8,049 bases of DNA, taken from CAG-390 sp964590755. Lineage in GTDB: Bacteria > Bacillota > Clostridia > Oscillospirales > CAG-272. The notes under the pieces were generated by a model. The model was not told the DNA's origin. It ran no database searches and saw nothing but the letters and a program-made list of their open reading frames with translations. Every line of letters begins with the position of its first letter. The first letter of the stretch is position 1. The translations under genes and the position numbers were made by a program. Shown here piece after piece: positions 1-6,415 of this stretch. The stretch covers positions 1-8,049 of the forward strand of contig CAZPYK010000073.1 of assembly GCA_964590755.1 (NCBI GenBank), in the 5' to 3' direction.

Positions 1-55
1 TCCCCTTCTTTTCTTTTCCTCACGGTAAGGGGATTTTACTTTGGCAACTTACCAC
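1..55 (+). other. 3' part of an unidentified upstream transcript with competing hairpins
   Basis: No reading frame is convincing here, and the segment leads directly into the terminator at 56-99, so it is probably the 3' end of an RNA or the 3' untranslated end of an upstream gene. Two short perfect stems overlap and exclude each other: TCCCCTT (1-7) with AAGGGGA (27-33), and GGTAAG (24-29) with CTTACC (48-53). It was compared by eye with SRP RNA, tmRNA, 6S RNA and RNase P RNA ends, and none was recognised. The 5' part lies outside the window. Confidence 0.35.
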
Positions 56-99
56 ACGACTCGTGACGGAGGTGTTCTTTGCGTCACGGGTCGTTTTTT
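56..99 (+). terminator. Rho-independent terminator upstream of tadA
   Basis: A 13-pair stem (56-68 with 82-94, one T-G wobble at 61/89) encloses a 13-base loop and is followed by six T residues (94-99). This is a classic intrinsic terminator for a + strand transcript entering from the left. The -35 box of the next promoter begins two bases after the T-run, so the two transcription units are packed back to back. Confidence 0.9.
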
Positions 100-100
100 A

Positions 101-129
101 TTGACAATGACGTATATTTGTAGTATAAT
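101..129 (+). promoter_or_regulatory. Consensus housekeeping (sigma-A) promoter for the tadA unit
   Basis: An exact TTGACA (101-106) and an exact TATAAT (124-129) are separated by 17 bases, the optimal spacing. Transcription should start near 135-137, giving a 5' leader of about 36 bases before the ATG at 172. No operator-like palindrome is evident, so strong constitutive expression is the simplest reading. Confidence 0.9.
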
Positions 130-171
130 ATAACATGAAGAACTTTAGGTAATGCAACGGCGAGGTGCGAT

Positions 172-1194
172 ATGAGTGAAAATGAGCTCGGGATCGAAAC
201 GCCGGCGTCGACCGTTGGCGCTGATGAGGTGTTTATGCGCCAAGCGCTCATGCTTGCCGTCGAAGCCGCCAACGATGGTGAGGTACCGGTCGGAGCGGTT
301 GTCGTAAGACGCGGTGAGATCATAGGACGAGGGCTAAATCGCCGCGAAAAAGGCGGTGGCGCTACGGCTCATGCGGAAATTGAGGCGATAAACGAAGCGT
401 GCCGTACGCTTGGCGGTTGGAGGCTGACGGGCTGTGAGCTGTATGTAACGCTTGAACCTTGTCCGATGTGTGCGGGTGCGATAATTAACGCGAGGATCGA
501 TCGTGTGGTCTTCGGCGCGTCGGACGAAAAGGGCGGCGCGCTGGGCGGATTGTTCGACCTTGCGTCTTATCCGCTGGGAAGCCGGCCGCTTATAATACGC
601 GGGGTGCTTGAAGATGAATGCTCCGAGCTGCTTCGAGCTTTTTTCATCACACGTCGCAAGAGCTCTGTGAAGCCCAAAAGACTATTGAGAGATTTTTATA
701 CAAAGCACGCCGATGAATTGGCACCGCTTTTGCTCAATAAGCTGCTGTGTCGGCGAGACCGTGAAAGCGGGACCGTGCGGCGGGTTCGCATTACCGAGAC
801 AGAATGCTATCTCGGGCAGTCAGACACTGCATGTCATGCACATCGCGGACTGACCGAGCGTAACCGCGTCATGTGGTCGCGCGGCGGTACCGTATATGTA
901 TATCTATGCTACGGAATGCACAGCATGTTGAATATAGTAAGCGGTCCGGAGGGAGAACCCGAGGCGGTGCTTATACGCGGTGTTGAGGGGGCCGACGGCC
1001 CCGGAAAGTTGACAAAGCTTTTGGAGATTGACAAAAGATATAACGGCTCGGATGTGGTCTTCTCCGATGAGATATGGATAGAGGATGACGGAATGTCCGT
1101 GCCGACGTTTACCGCTCTGCCGCGCGTGGGAATAGATTATGCATCTCCGGAGGACAGGGAGCGCCCTTGGCGCTTCACGGTATCCGATATATGA
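172..1194 (+). CDS. TadA tRNA adenosine deaminase fused to AAG-type DNA-3-methyladenine glycosylase
   Basis: This is one continuous 340-residue frame holding two complete enzymes. Residues about 19-163 are TadA, which deaminates A34 to inosine in tRNA-Arg(ACG). The zinc and catalytic motif HAE (H67, E69), PCPMC (C97, C100), an Asn equivalent to E. coli N46 (N56) and the VFGASD segment (D118) are all present. Residues about 168-340 are an alkyladenine DNA glycosylase (MPG/AAG, Pur_DNA_glyco family), which excises 3-methyladenine, ethenoadenine and hypoxanthine from DNA. Counterparts of human AAG residues are visible: E211 (catalytic E125), Y213 (Y127), H222 (H136), Y244 and Y247 (Y159 and the intercalating Y162), N254 (N169), R269 (R182), plus GPGKL. 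The linker is only about five residues. The ATG at 172 has GAGGTG four bases upstream; an alternative ATG at 235 also has one. It is the first gene after the promoter at 101-129. Domain calls are firm; the reason for the fusion is unknown. Confidence 0.93.
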   Translation: MSENELGIETPASTVGADEVFMRQALMLAVEAANDGEVPVGAVVVRRGEIIGRGLNRREKGGGATAHAEIEAINEACRTLGGWRLTGCELYVTLEPCPMCAGAIINARIDRVVFGASDEKGGALGGLFDLASYPLGSRPLIIRGVLEDECSELLRAFFITRRKSSVKPKRLLRDFYTKHADELAPLLLNKLLCRRDRESGTVRRVRITETECYLGQSDTACHAHRGLTERNRVMWSRGGTVYVYLCYGMHSMLNIVSGPEGEPEAVLIRGVEGADGPGKLTKLLEIDKRYNGSDVVFSDEIWIEDDGMSVPTFTALPRVGIDYASPEDRERPWRFTVSDI

Positions 1195-1248
1195 TATACA
1201 GAATTTGAAAGAGTCGCGGGCGCTTGACAGGTCGCGAAAAAAACAAGC

Positions 1249-1255
1249 AAGGAGG
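1249..1255 (+). promoter_or_regulatory. Shine-Dalgarno AAGGAGG that favours a TTG start
   Basis: AAGGAGG (1249-1255) lies only two bases from the ATG at 1258, which is too close for efficient initiation. It lies eight bases from the in-frame TTG at 1264, which is near optimal. The TTG is therefore the preferred start of the following gene. It shortens the protein by two residues (Met-Cys) and does not affect the signal peptide. Confidence 0.6.
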
Positions 1256-1263
1256 ACATGTGT

Positions 1264-3696
1264 TTGAAAGATAATGATCACAAGATACGGCTGCGTATTT
1301 TTGCGATGCTTGTGTCCGTCTTTTTTTGTATTTCCTTTTGTGCTTCTGTCTGTGCGACGGACGACGGCTTCGGCTTTGCTTACGATGCGTCCGATACCTA
1401 TGATACGTCGTCCGGGCAAAGGGCGGCGTTGGGGGTGCTCACGGTGTGCTCCTACGATCCGGAACTCGGAAAGGTGAGTGTCGCCGGAACGATAAATCAC
1501 AAGGTCATGACCGAGGCTAAAAATTGCCGCGTGGCACTCTTTCGCATACCGGCTTGGAGAAGCGTGGAAAATGCGATATACGATTCCGAGCCGATCGCGG
1601 ACAGTGCCGTGTCGATAAGATTTGACTTCACGGTAGAATGCCAAAGCACATCCGAGAGGCTTTCAATGTATGCGGCGGCGCTGATATATCCCGACGGAAG
1701 CCGTGTGCTCATAGCCGAACCTCAATATCCGACGGAAATATCCGATCGGACCGTGCCGGTGACGCCGGGGTTTAAAGGAGTCTCCTCGAGATCGGAATCG
1801 GGTGCGACGGATGTGGGAGCCGGAATAGTCATGATCGATGTATATCTTGACAGCCTTGCGGACGGCAAGCGCAGCGGATATCTTCAAACGGTGGACGGTA
1901 TGTCCTTTTATTTCAACCGTGAGTACGTGGATGAGCTTGACAGAAGTATTCGCAGTGCAAGCGCGGGAGGCTCAAGCGTTGCCGTTAGGCTTTTGGTTTC
2001 TGCCGAGAACGACCGAAACGAGCTGTGCTATGCTTCGTCGTCAGCATACGGTGCGCTCTATCGCGGAGTTGTCGTATCCGATGAGGCGTCGGCGCTTACG
2101 GTATATGCTTATCTCAACTTTTTGTGCACCAGATATAACGGTGGGGCGTTCGGCAGGATAGAAGCATTTGTTTTGGGCTTTTGCGCTGATATGCCGGAAA
2201 GCTATAACTTCTGTGCCAGCACGGGACCTATGTATTATGAGATATATGCCCGAACACTGGCTATGGTCGGAATGGCGGCGTCAAAGATCGGTGCGACACT
2301 TATAGTTCCCGTCAGCGACAGATGCGATGAATACGGTGCGCCGCTCTTTCTTGATTTTGCGGCGGGAGTAGGCGAGTATATCGAATGCCACACGGGATTT
2401 GATATTCTTCTTATGATAGACAGCACCGGCAACGCTTATCATATCACAAATGAATTTTTTGACCGTCCGATCGAGGGCGGTGATGAAGATTTATATTCGG
2501 AGTATCCGTCTGCGGGCAAGATGAGCGTTTTCGATAACATCGAGACATCGGAGAGCGATGATGCGGCGTATGTCGATGAAACCGATGAGAATGACAGCGA
2601 CGCGGAATATGAGCTCGTGGCGACGACCTTTGAAGAAGGCTTCATCGGCGCGGATAATTTGAGTTTGCTTCCGTTTTACATCCAACTGCTCAGTGAGCGG
2701 TGCTCGTCCGTCGATGATGGATATATGTGGTGTTGGACACCGGGGGATGATGTTTCCGGAAGTGCATTGAGTACTTTGTATGCATATTGCTATGCGGCTC
2801 TTGCCTCCAACGGAGCCTACAGCTTCATATTGCGCACCGACAGTGAGCGTTTCACGAGCGTTTCGCATTTGATAAAATATATCGATGCGGGCGACTTTTA
2901 TGATGAGACATCATTCGTTTTGGAGCTATTCGGTGTCTCGGCGTGGGAGAATATCCTGCCGGGCTTTGACGAGCTTGAACTGCCGCTTCGCATTATGACG
3001 GAGGCGACCCTCGTAACCGACGAGCCCGAGCATCTCGGGGAATATATGCTTTGGGATTTCGGAACCGCATCGGGAGCGCAGGGCTGGAGCGCCGGTCTCG
3101 GGTGCGATTCGTTGCGAACGGTATACGATAGTCGCGAGGGGTGTCTCAAGGGAGCGCTTGATGATCGCGGCGGCGGAGTCTATTCGGATATATGCTGTAT
3201 CTGCGATCCTTCCGAGACTTTGAATTATACCGAAACGATCGCAATAGAACTTTCATGCTCGGGAGGTACCGATGCGCCGGGCTCCGGTGAGCTTTACGAG
3301 GTAAAGCTCATGATATACAGCGACGGTGCCACGCTTGAGGGCAGAGCGGTGGTGAGCGAGGGAGAGAAGAGCGTTCTTTATCTTGACGCTGCGTCCGTTA
3401 TGTCGGGAAGCGGGATCGAGTCGGTCAAGCTGGCGGCGCGTCGAGTGTCGGGAACGGGTGATTTTGTGCTTAGGACCTATTCGATAAAGCTATTGAGCAG
3501 TCGGTATTCCGATCGCGAACTCGGCGAGCTGATATCCGCGGCACGTGCCGCGGCGAAAACGGAAAACGGCACGAATCCATCCTTGGGTAACGGAACGGAT
3601 AAATTATTCACCGCATTGCTGCTGACAGGCATTACGGCTGCCATGGGTGTATGCGTGGCGATAACGATATCCAAAAGAGAAAAAAGACATAAATAA
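1264..3696 (+). CDS. Large secreted, membrane-anchored protein of unknown function (possible degenerate TIM-barrel plus beta-sandwich)
   Basis: This is an 810-residue protein if the TTG at 1264 is used (812 from the ATG at 1258). It opens with a signal peptide: basic residues (HKIRLR), a hydrophobic core rich in Phe, Val and Cys, and a probable cleavage after SVCA near residue 31. It ends with a membrane helix (about 781-801) and a basic tail KREKRHK, so the bulk should sit outside the cell, tethered by its C terminus. The middle (about 185-400) alternates beta-like (IVMIDVYL, FVLGFCADMP, LIVPVSDR, ILLMIDS) and helical stretches. It is reminiscent of a TIM-barrel glycosidase-like domain, perhaps the DUF5722 group; this is from memory and unverified. 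A strongly acidic linker (about 405-460) follows. Residues about 595-743 (LWDFGTASGAQGW onward) look like a carbohydrate-binding-type beta-sandwich. The mature part carries about 18 cysteines, including CCIC near 644-647. It lies 69 bases after tadA and 47 before pncB, probably in the same operon, but those neighbours do not suggest a role. The gene is certain; the function is not recognised. Confidence 0.85.
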   Translation: MKDNDHKIRLRIFAMLVSVFFCISFCASVCATDDGFGFAYDASDTYDTSSGQRAALGVLTVCSYDPELGKVSVAGTINHKVMTEAKNCRVALFRIPAWRSVENAIYDSEPIADSAVSIRFDFTVECQSTSERLSMYAAALIYPDGSRVLIAEPQYPTEISDRTVPVTPGFKGVSSRSESGATDVGAGIVMIDVYLDSLADGKRSGYLQTVDGMSFYFNREYVDELDRSIRSASAGGSSVAVRLLVSAENDRNELCYASSSAYGALYRGVVVSDEASALTVYAYLNFLCTRYNGGAFGRIEAFVLGFCADMPESYNFCASTGPMYYEIYARTLAMVGMAASKIGATLIVPVSDRCDEYGAPLFLDFAAGVGEYIECHTGFDILLMIDSTGNAYHITNEFFDRPIEGGDEDLYSEYPSAGKMSVFDNIETSESDDAAYVDETDENDSDAEYELVATTFEEGFIGADNLSLLPFYIQLLSERCSSVDDGYMWCWTPGDDVSGSALSTLYAYCYAALASNGAYSFILRTDSERFTSVSHLIKYIDAGDFYDETSFVLELFGVSAWENILPGFDELELPLRIMTEATLVTDEPEHLGEYMLWDFGTASGAQGWSAGLGCDSLRTVYDSREGCLKGALDDRGGGVYSDICCICDPSETLNYTETIAIELSCSGGTDAPGSGELYEVKLMIYSDGATLEGRAVVSEGEKSVLYLDAASVMSGSGIESVKLAARRVSGTGDFVLRTYSIKLLSSRYSDRELGELISAARAAAKTENGTNPSLGNGTDKLFTALLLTGITAAMGVCVAITISKREKRHK

Positions 3697-3713
3697 TAAT
3701 TCTGAATTTTTTG

Positions 3714-3730
3714 CCGCCGCTCGGCGGCGG
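3714..3730 (+). promoter_or_regulatory. GC-only hairpin immediately 5' of the pncB ribosome binding site
   Basis: CCGCCGC (3714-3720) and GCGGCGG (3724-3730) form a perfect 7-pair stem with the three-base loop TCG. It follows a run of six T and is not followed by one, so it is not an intrinsic terminator in the + direction. It ends two bases before the CGGAG core at 3733-3737. It could stabilise the downstream message or modulate ribosome loading; this is inference. Confidence 0.45.
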
Positions 3731-3743
3731 AACGGAGATCAAA

Positions 3744-5192
3744 ATGAAAAATATCGACAGAAATCTTACGATGCTTTGCGATTTTTACGAACTGACGATG
3801 GCAAACGGATATGAAAAATGCGGCTTCGGTGACACTTATGTTTACTTTGATGTGTTTTATCGCGACAATCCGGACGGTGCGGGATATGCTATCGCGGCGG
3901 GACTTGAGCAGATCGTAAAATACATCACCGAGCTACATTTCGATGATGAGGATATAGCTTATCTCAGATCGAAGGGCGTGTTCGACGAGAAATTTCTTGA
4001 GTATCTTAAGGAGTTTAAATTTGAAGGCGATATGTGGGCTGTTCCGGAGGGAACTGTAATCTTTCCCGGAGAGCCGGTCATCACCGTTCGTGCCAAGGCG
4101 CCGCAGGCTCAATTTATCGAGACGTTTATCCTTATGCAATTCAATCATCAATCCTGTATTGCCACAAAGGCGTCGAGGATAGTTCGCGCGGCGGACGGCC
4201 GCGCGGTGAGTGAGTTCGGATCTCGTCGCGCCCAGGGCGGAGATGCCGCTATCTTAGGTGCGCGCGCCGCGTATATAGGCGGCTGTTCGGGAACTGCTTG
4301 CACCATAACCGATGAAGCATACGGAGTTCCCGCAACCGGGACCATGGCGCATTCATGGGTACAAATGTTTCCGGACGAATACACCGCATTTAAGACATAT
4401 TGCGAGATATATCCCAATGCCGCAACCCTGCTTGTGGACACTTACAACGTTATCGAGTCCGGCATTCCCAATGCCATACGTGCGTTTCGCGAGGTCTTGG
4501 TTCCCAAGGGAATCACCAAGTGCGCTATTCGCATCGACTCCGGAGACATAACCTATCTGACCAAAAAGGTGCGTAAGATTCTTGATAATGCAGGCTTCCC
4601 GCAGTGTAAGATAATAATATCCAATTCGCTTGACGAATATATCATTCGCGATATAATTCGTCAAGGCGCGTGCGTCGACGGTTTCGGCGTGGGTGAGAGG
4701 TTGATCACATCAAAGAGCTGTCCTGTATTCGGCGGTGTGTACAAGCTGTGCGCGGTAGAGGACAGAGAGAGCGGCGAGATCATACCCAAGATCAAGCTCA
4801 GCGAAAACGCACAAAAGATAACGACTCCGCATTTTAAAAAGGTATATCGGCTTTATAATCGCGAGAACGGTAAAGCCGAGGCGGATCTTATTTGTCTGCA
4901 TGATGAGACGCTTGACGATTCCATGCCGGTGGAGATATTCGATCCTCACTATACATGGAAGCGCAAGACGCTTGAAAATGTTCGTGCAGTGGAGCTGCTG
5001 GTTCCGATATTTGAAAACGGTGTTCTTGTGTACGAGCTTCCCGCGATAGAGGACATCAAACGGCGTTGCCGCGAGCAACTGGACACTCTTTGGGAAGAGG
5101 TGCTTCGCTTTGAAAATCCGCACAATTATTATGTCGATCTTTCGCAAAAGCTGTGGGATATCAAGCATGCCATGCTGAACGGCAATCGTTGA
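3744..5192 (+). CDS. pncB: Nicotinate phosphoribosyltransferase
   Basis: The enzyme makes nicotinate mononucleotide from nicotinate and PRPP, with ATP hydrolysis. This is the first step of the Preiss-Handler route of NAD salvage, in the cytoplasm. The 482-residue length fits the Gram-positive NAPRTase family. Family segments are clear: DFYELTMANGY near the N terminus (13-23), the FYRDNPDGAGYAIAAGLEQ block (38-56), SEFGSRRAQGGDAA (156-169), GTMAHSWV with H203 as the expected phosphorylated histidine, IRIDSGD (262-268) and GFGVGERLITS (313-323). The start is the ATG at 3744, preceded by GGAACGGAG (3729-3737) at six bases. An upstream in-frame TTG at 3711 would add 11 residues encoded by the GC hairpin and lacks its own ribosome binding site, so it was rejected. 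It lies 47 bases after the secreted-protein gene with no terminator between, so it is probably the last gene of the tadA unit. Confidence 0.95.
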   Translation: MKNIDRNLTMLCDFYELTMANGYEKCGFGDTYVYFDVFYRDNPDGAGYAIAAGLEQIVKYITELHFDDEDIAYLRSKGVFDEKFLEYLKEFKFEGDMWAVPEGTVIFPGEPVITVRAKAPQAQFIETFILMQFNHQSCIATKASRIVRAADGRAVSEFGSRRAQGGDAAILGARAAYIGGCSGTACTITDEAYGVPATGTMAHSWVQMFPDEYTAFKTYCEIYPNAATLLVDTYNVIESGIPNAIRAFREVLVPKGITKCAIRIDSGDITYLTKKVRKILDNAGFPQCKIIISNSLDEYIIRDIIRQGACVDGFGVGERLITSKSCPVFGGVYKLCAVEDRESGEIIPKIKLSENAQKITTPHFKKVYRLYNRENGKAEADLICLHDETLDDSMPVEIFDPHYTWKRKTLENVRAVELLVPIFENGVLVYELPAIEDIKRRCREQLDTLWEEVLRFENPHNYYVDLSQKLWDIKHAMLNGNR

Positions 5193-5265
5193 TCGGTCGC
5201 ACCCTGTGGTTGCGAGAAAATGTCCTATTCCGGTTGCGAAAATCAAAAAATGATGGTGCAAATGC

Positions 5266-5294
5266 TTGACAGGGATGCCGTCGTGCGATATAAT
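5266..5294 (+). promoter_or_regulatory. Consensus housekeeping (sigma-A) promoter for the glucokinase unit
   Basis: An exact TTGACA (5266-5271) and an exact TATAAT (5289-5294) are 17 bases apart. Transcription should begin near 5301, giving a leader of about 89 bases before the kinase start at 5390. No T-tract terminator is visible between pncB and this promoter; a weak bulged hairpin at 5198-5216 has no T-run. Read-through from pncB is therefore possible in addition to this promoter. Confidence 0.9.
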
Positions 5295-5357
5295 TATATC
5301 AAGAAGCCCGAAGTGCGGGTGTGCGAATGCGATCCCGTGCCGAAAGGACCGAAAACA

Positions 5358-5408
5358 ATGTCGCGCTGTGCGACGGAACGGAGTTATTTATGTACAGGAT
5401 CGGTATAG
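5358..5408 (+). CDS. Possible 16-codon leader peptide overlapping the glucokinase start
   Basis: An ATG at 5358 with AAAGGA (5343-5348) nine bases upstream opens a short frame encoding MSRCATERSYLCTGSV, ending at TAG 5406-5408. The stop lies 19 bases inside the downstream kinase gene, in another frame. It sits in the 89-base leader after the consensus promoter. A small hairpin (5360-5374) lies inside it, just before the kinase ribosome binding site. The frame could couple or attenuate translation of the kinase, but a frame this short may be chance; there is no homology or codon evidence. Confidence 0.25.
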   Translation: MSRCATERSYLCTGSV

Positions 5409-6346
5409 ACCTCGGCGGCACGAATATTGCTGTTGGTCTTGTTGATGAAAATATGAGCATAGCTGCAAAGCTCAGCACTCCCACGCTTGCGCATCGCGCC
5501 CCCGAACTTATCGTGGACGATATGGTTGCGCTTTGCCGTCGCGTTGTGGCGGAGAATGGGTTGACTATGGCCGAGGTCGCCTCTGTCGGTGTTGCGTCAC
5601 CCGGAATCGCCAACGATATTTCGGGCTGCATAGAATACGCGAACAATCTGCCGTTCAAGCATTTTCCTCTTGCCGGTCTCATAGCCGATCGTTTGGGTGA
5701 CATACCGGTACATATAGCAAACGATGCCAACGCTGCCGCGTGGGGCGAGGCAGTCGCCGGTGCCGCCAAGGGCACTCGGGATTCTGTCATGATAACGTTG
5801 GGCACCGGTGTCGGAGGCGGCATTATTATAGATCGTCACATACTTACCGGCTTCAATAATGCCGGAGCCGAGCTGGGGCATATAGTTATAGAAGTCGATG
5901 GAAGGCAATGCTCATGCGGCAGACGCGGTTGCTGGGAGGCTTACAGCTCCGCCACAGCCATGATAAACATGACACGTGAAAAAATCGCGGAGTGCCGCGC
6001 CGGAGGACGTAAAACTCTTATGGAAGAACTGGTTCTCGAACGTGGAAAGATATCCGGTCGCACTGCATGTGATGCCATGCGGAACGGAGACCTTCCCGCA
6101 AAAGAGGTGTTTGAAAAATATCTGCACTATCTTGCATGCGGACTTGCCAACATCGTGAATATATTCCAGCCCGAGGTGATCTCGTTGGGTGGCGGAATAT
6201 CAAACGAAGGCGCTTTTTTGCTTGATCCCCTGATCCCGTTGGTGCGCAAGGAGCAGTACGGTGGCGGAATAGTCAAGGCACCCGAGATACGTATTGCACA
6301 GCTCGGGAATGATGCCGGGATCATCGGCGCCGCGATGCTCGGATAA
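5390..6346 (+). CDS. ROK-family glucokinase
   Basis: This is a 318-residue cytoplasmic sugar kinase that most likely phosphorylates glucose at C6 with ATP, feeding glycolysis. It shows the N-terminal phosphate-binding motif DLGGTN (7-12), the catalytic aspartate in NDAN (D112), the loop LGTGVGGG (137-144), and the substrate and zinc region GAELGH (E161, H164) followed by CSCGRRGC (C174, C176, C181) and E183. Near the C terminus is ISLGGGIS (264-271). There is no N-terminal helix-turn-helix, so this is a kinase and not a ROK repressor. The start is the ATG at 5390, with GGAACGGAG (5375-5383) six bases upstream; the longer in-frame extension back to 5321 has no ribosome binding site and no family match. 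It is the first gene of a two-gene unit. Glucose specificity is inferred from similarity to GlcK-type ROK kinases; another hexose such as N-acetylmannosamine is less likely. Confidence 0.93.
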   Translation: MYRIGIDLGGTNIAVGLVDENMSIAAKLSTPTLAHRAPELIVDDMVALCRRVVAENGLTMAEVASVGVASPGIANDISGCIEYANNLPFKHFPLAGLIADRLGDIPVHIANDANAAAWGEAVAGAAKGTRDSVMITLGTGVGGGIIIDRHILTGFNNAGAELGHIVIEVDGRQCSCGRRGCWEAYSSATAMINMTREKIAECRAGGRKTLMEELVLERGKISGRTACDAMRNGDLPAKEVFEKYLHYLACGLANIVNIFQPEVISLGGGISNEGAFLLDPLIPLVRKEQYGGGIVKAPEIRIAQLGNDAGIIGAAMLG

Positions 6347-6415
6347 AAGAAGTGTTAAAAGCTCGGTCAAGCGTTGGCGCGGGCGTAGACTCGGACTTGA
6401 AAGGTGTATCTGTAT

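Noticed and set aside
1224..1229. TTGACA between tadA and the secreted-protein gene, in a GCTTGACAGG context also found at 5264-5273
   Set aside because: The position 17 bases downstream reads GCAAGG and overlaps the ribosome binding site, so there is no -10 box. It is treated as a chance -35 match.
904..1644. 246-codon open frame on the - strand
   Set aside because: It is antisense to the glycosylase domain and the start of the secreted protein, spans the intergenic gap and ribosome binding site of real genes, and has no recognisable motif.
3711..3743. TTG start extending pncB by 11 residues
   Set aside because: The extension is encoded by the GC hairpin, has no ribosome binding site of its own, and is not part of the family's N terminus; the ATG at 3744 has a good one.
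5198..5216. Hairpin just after pncB as a terminator
   Set aside because: The stem has five pairs plus two after a bulge, and GAAAATG follows rather than a T-run.
5208..5243. Imperfect direct repeat GGTTGCGA(G)AAAAT, two copies 24 bases apart
   Set aside because: Only two short copies occur in an intergenic gap, with no further units and no associated structure. It is too little to call a repeat element or operator.
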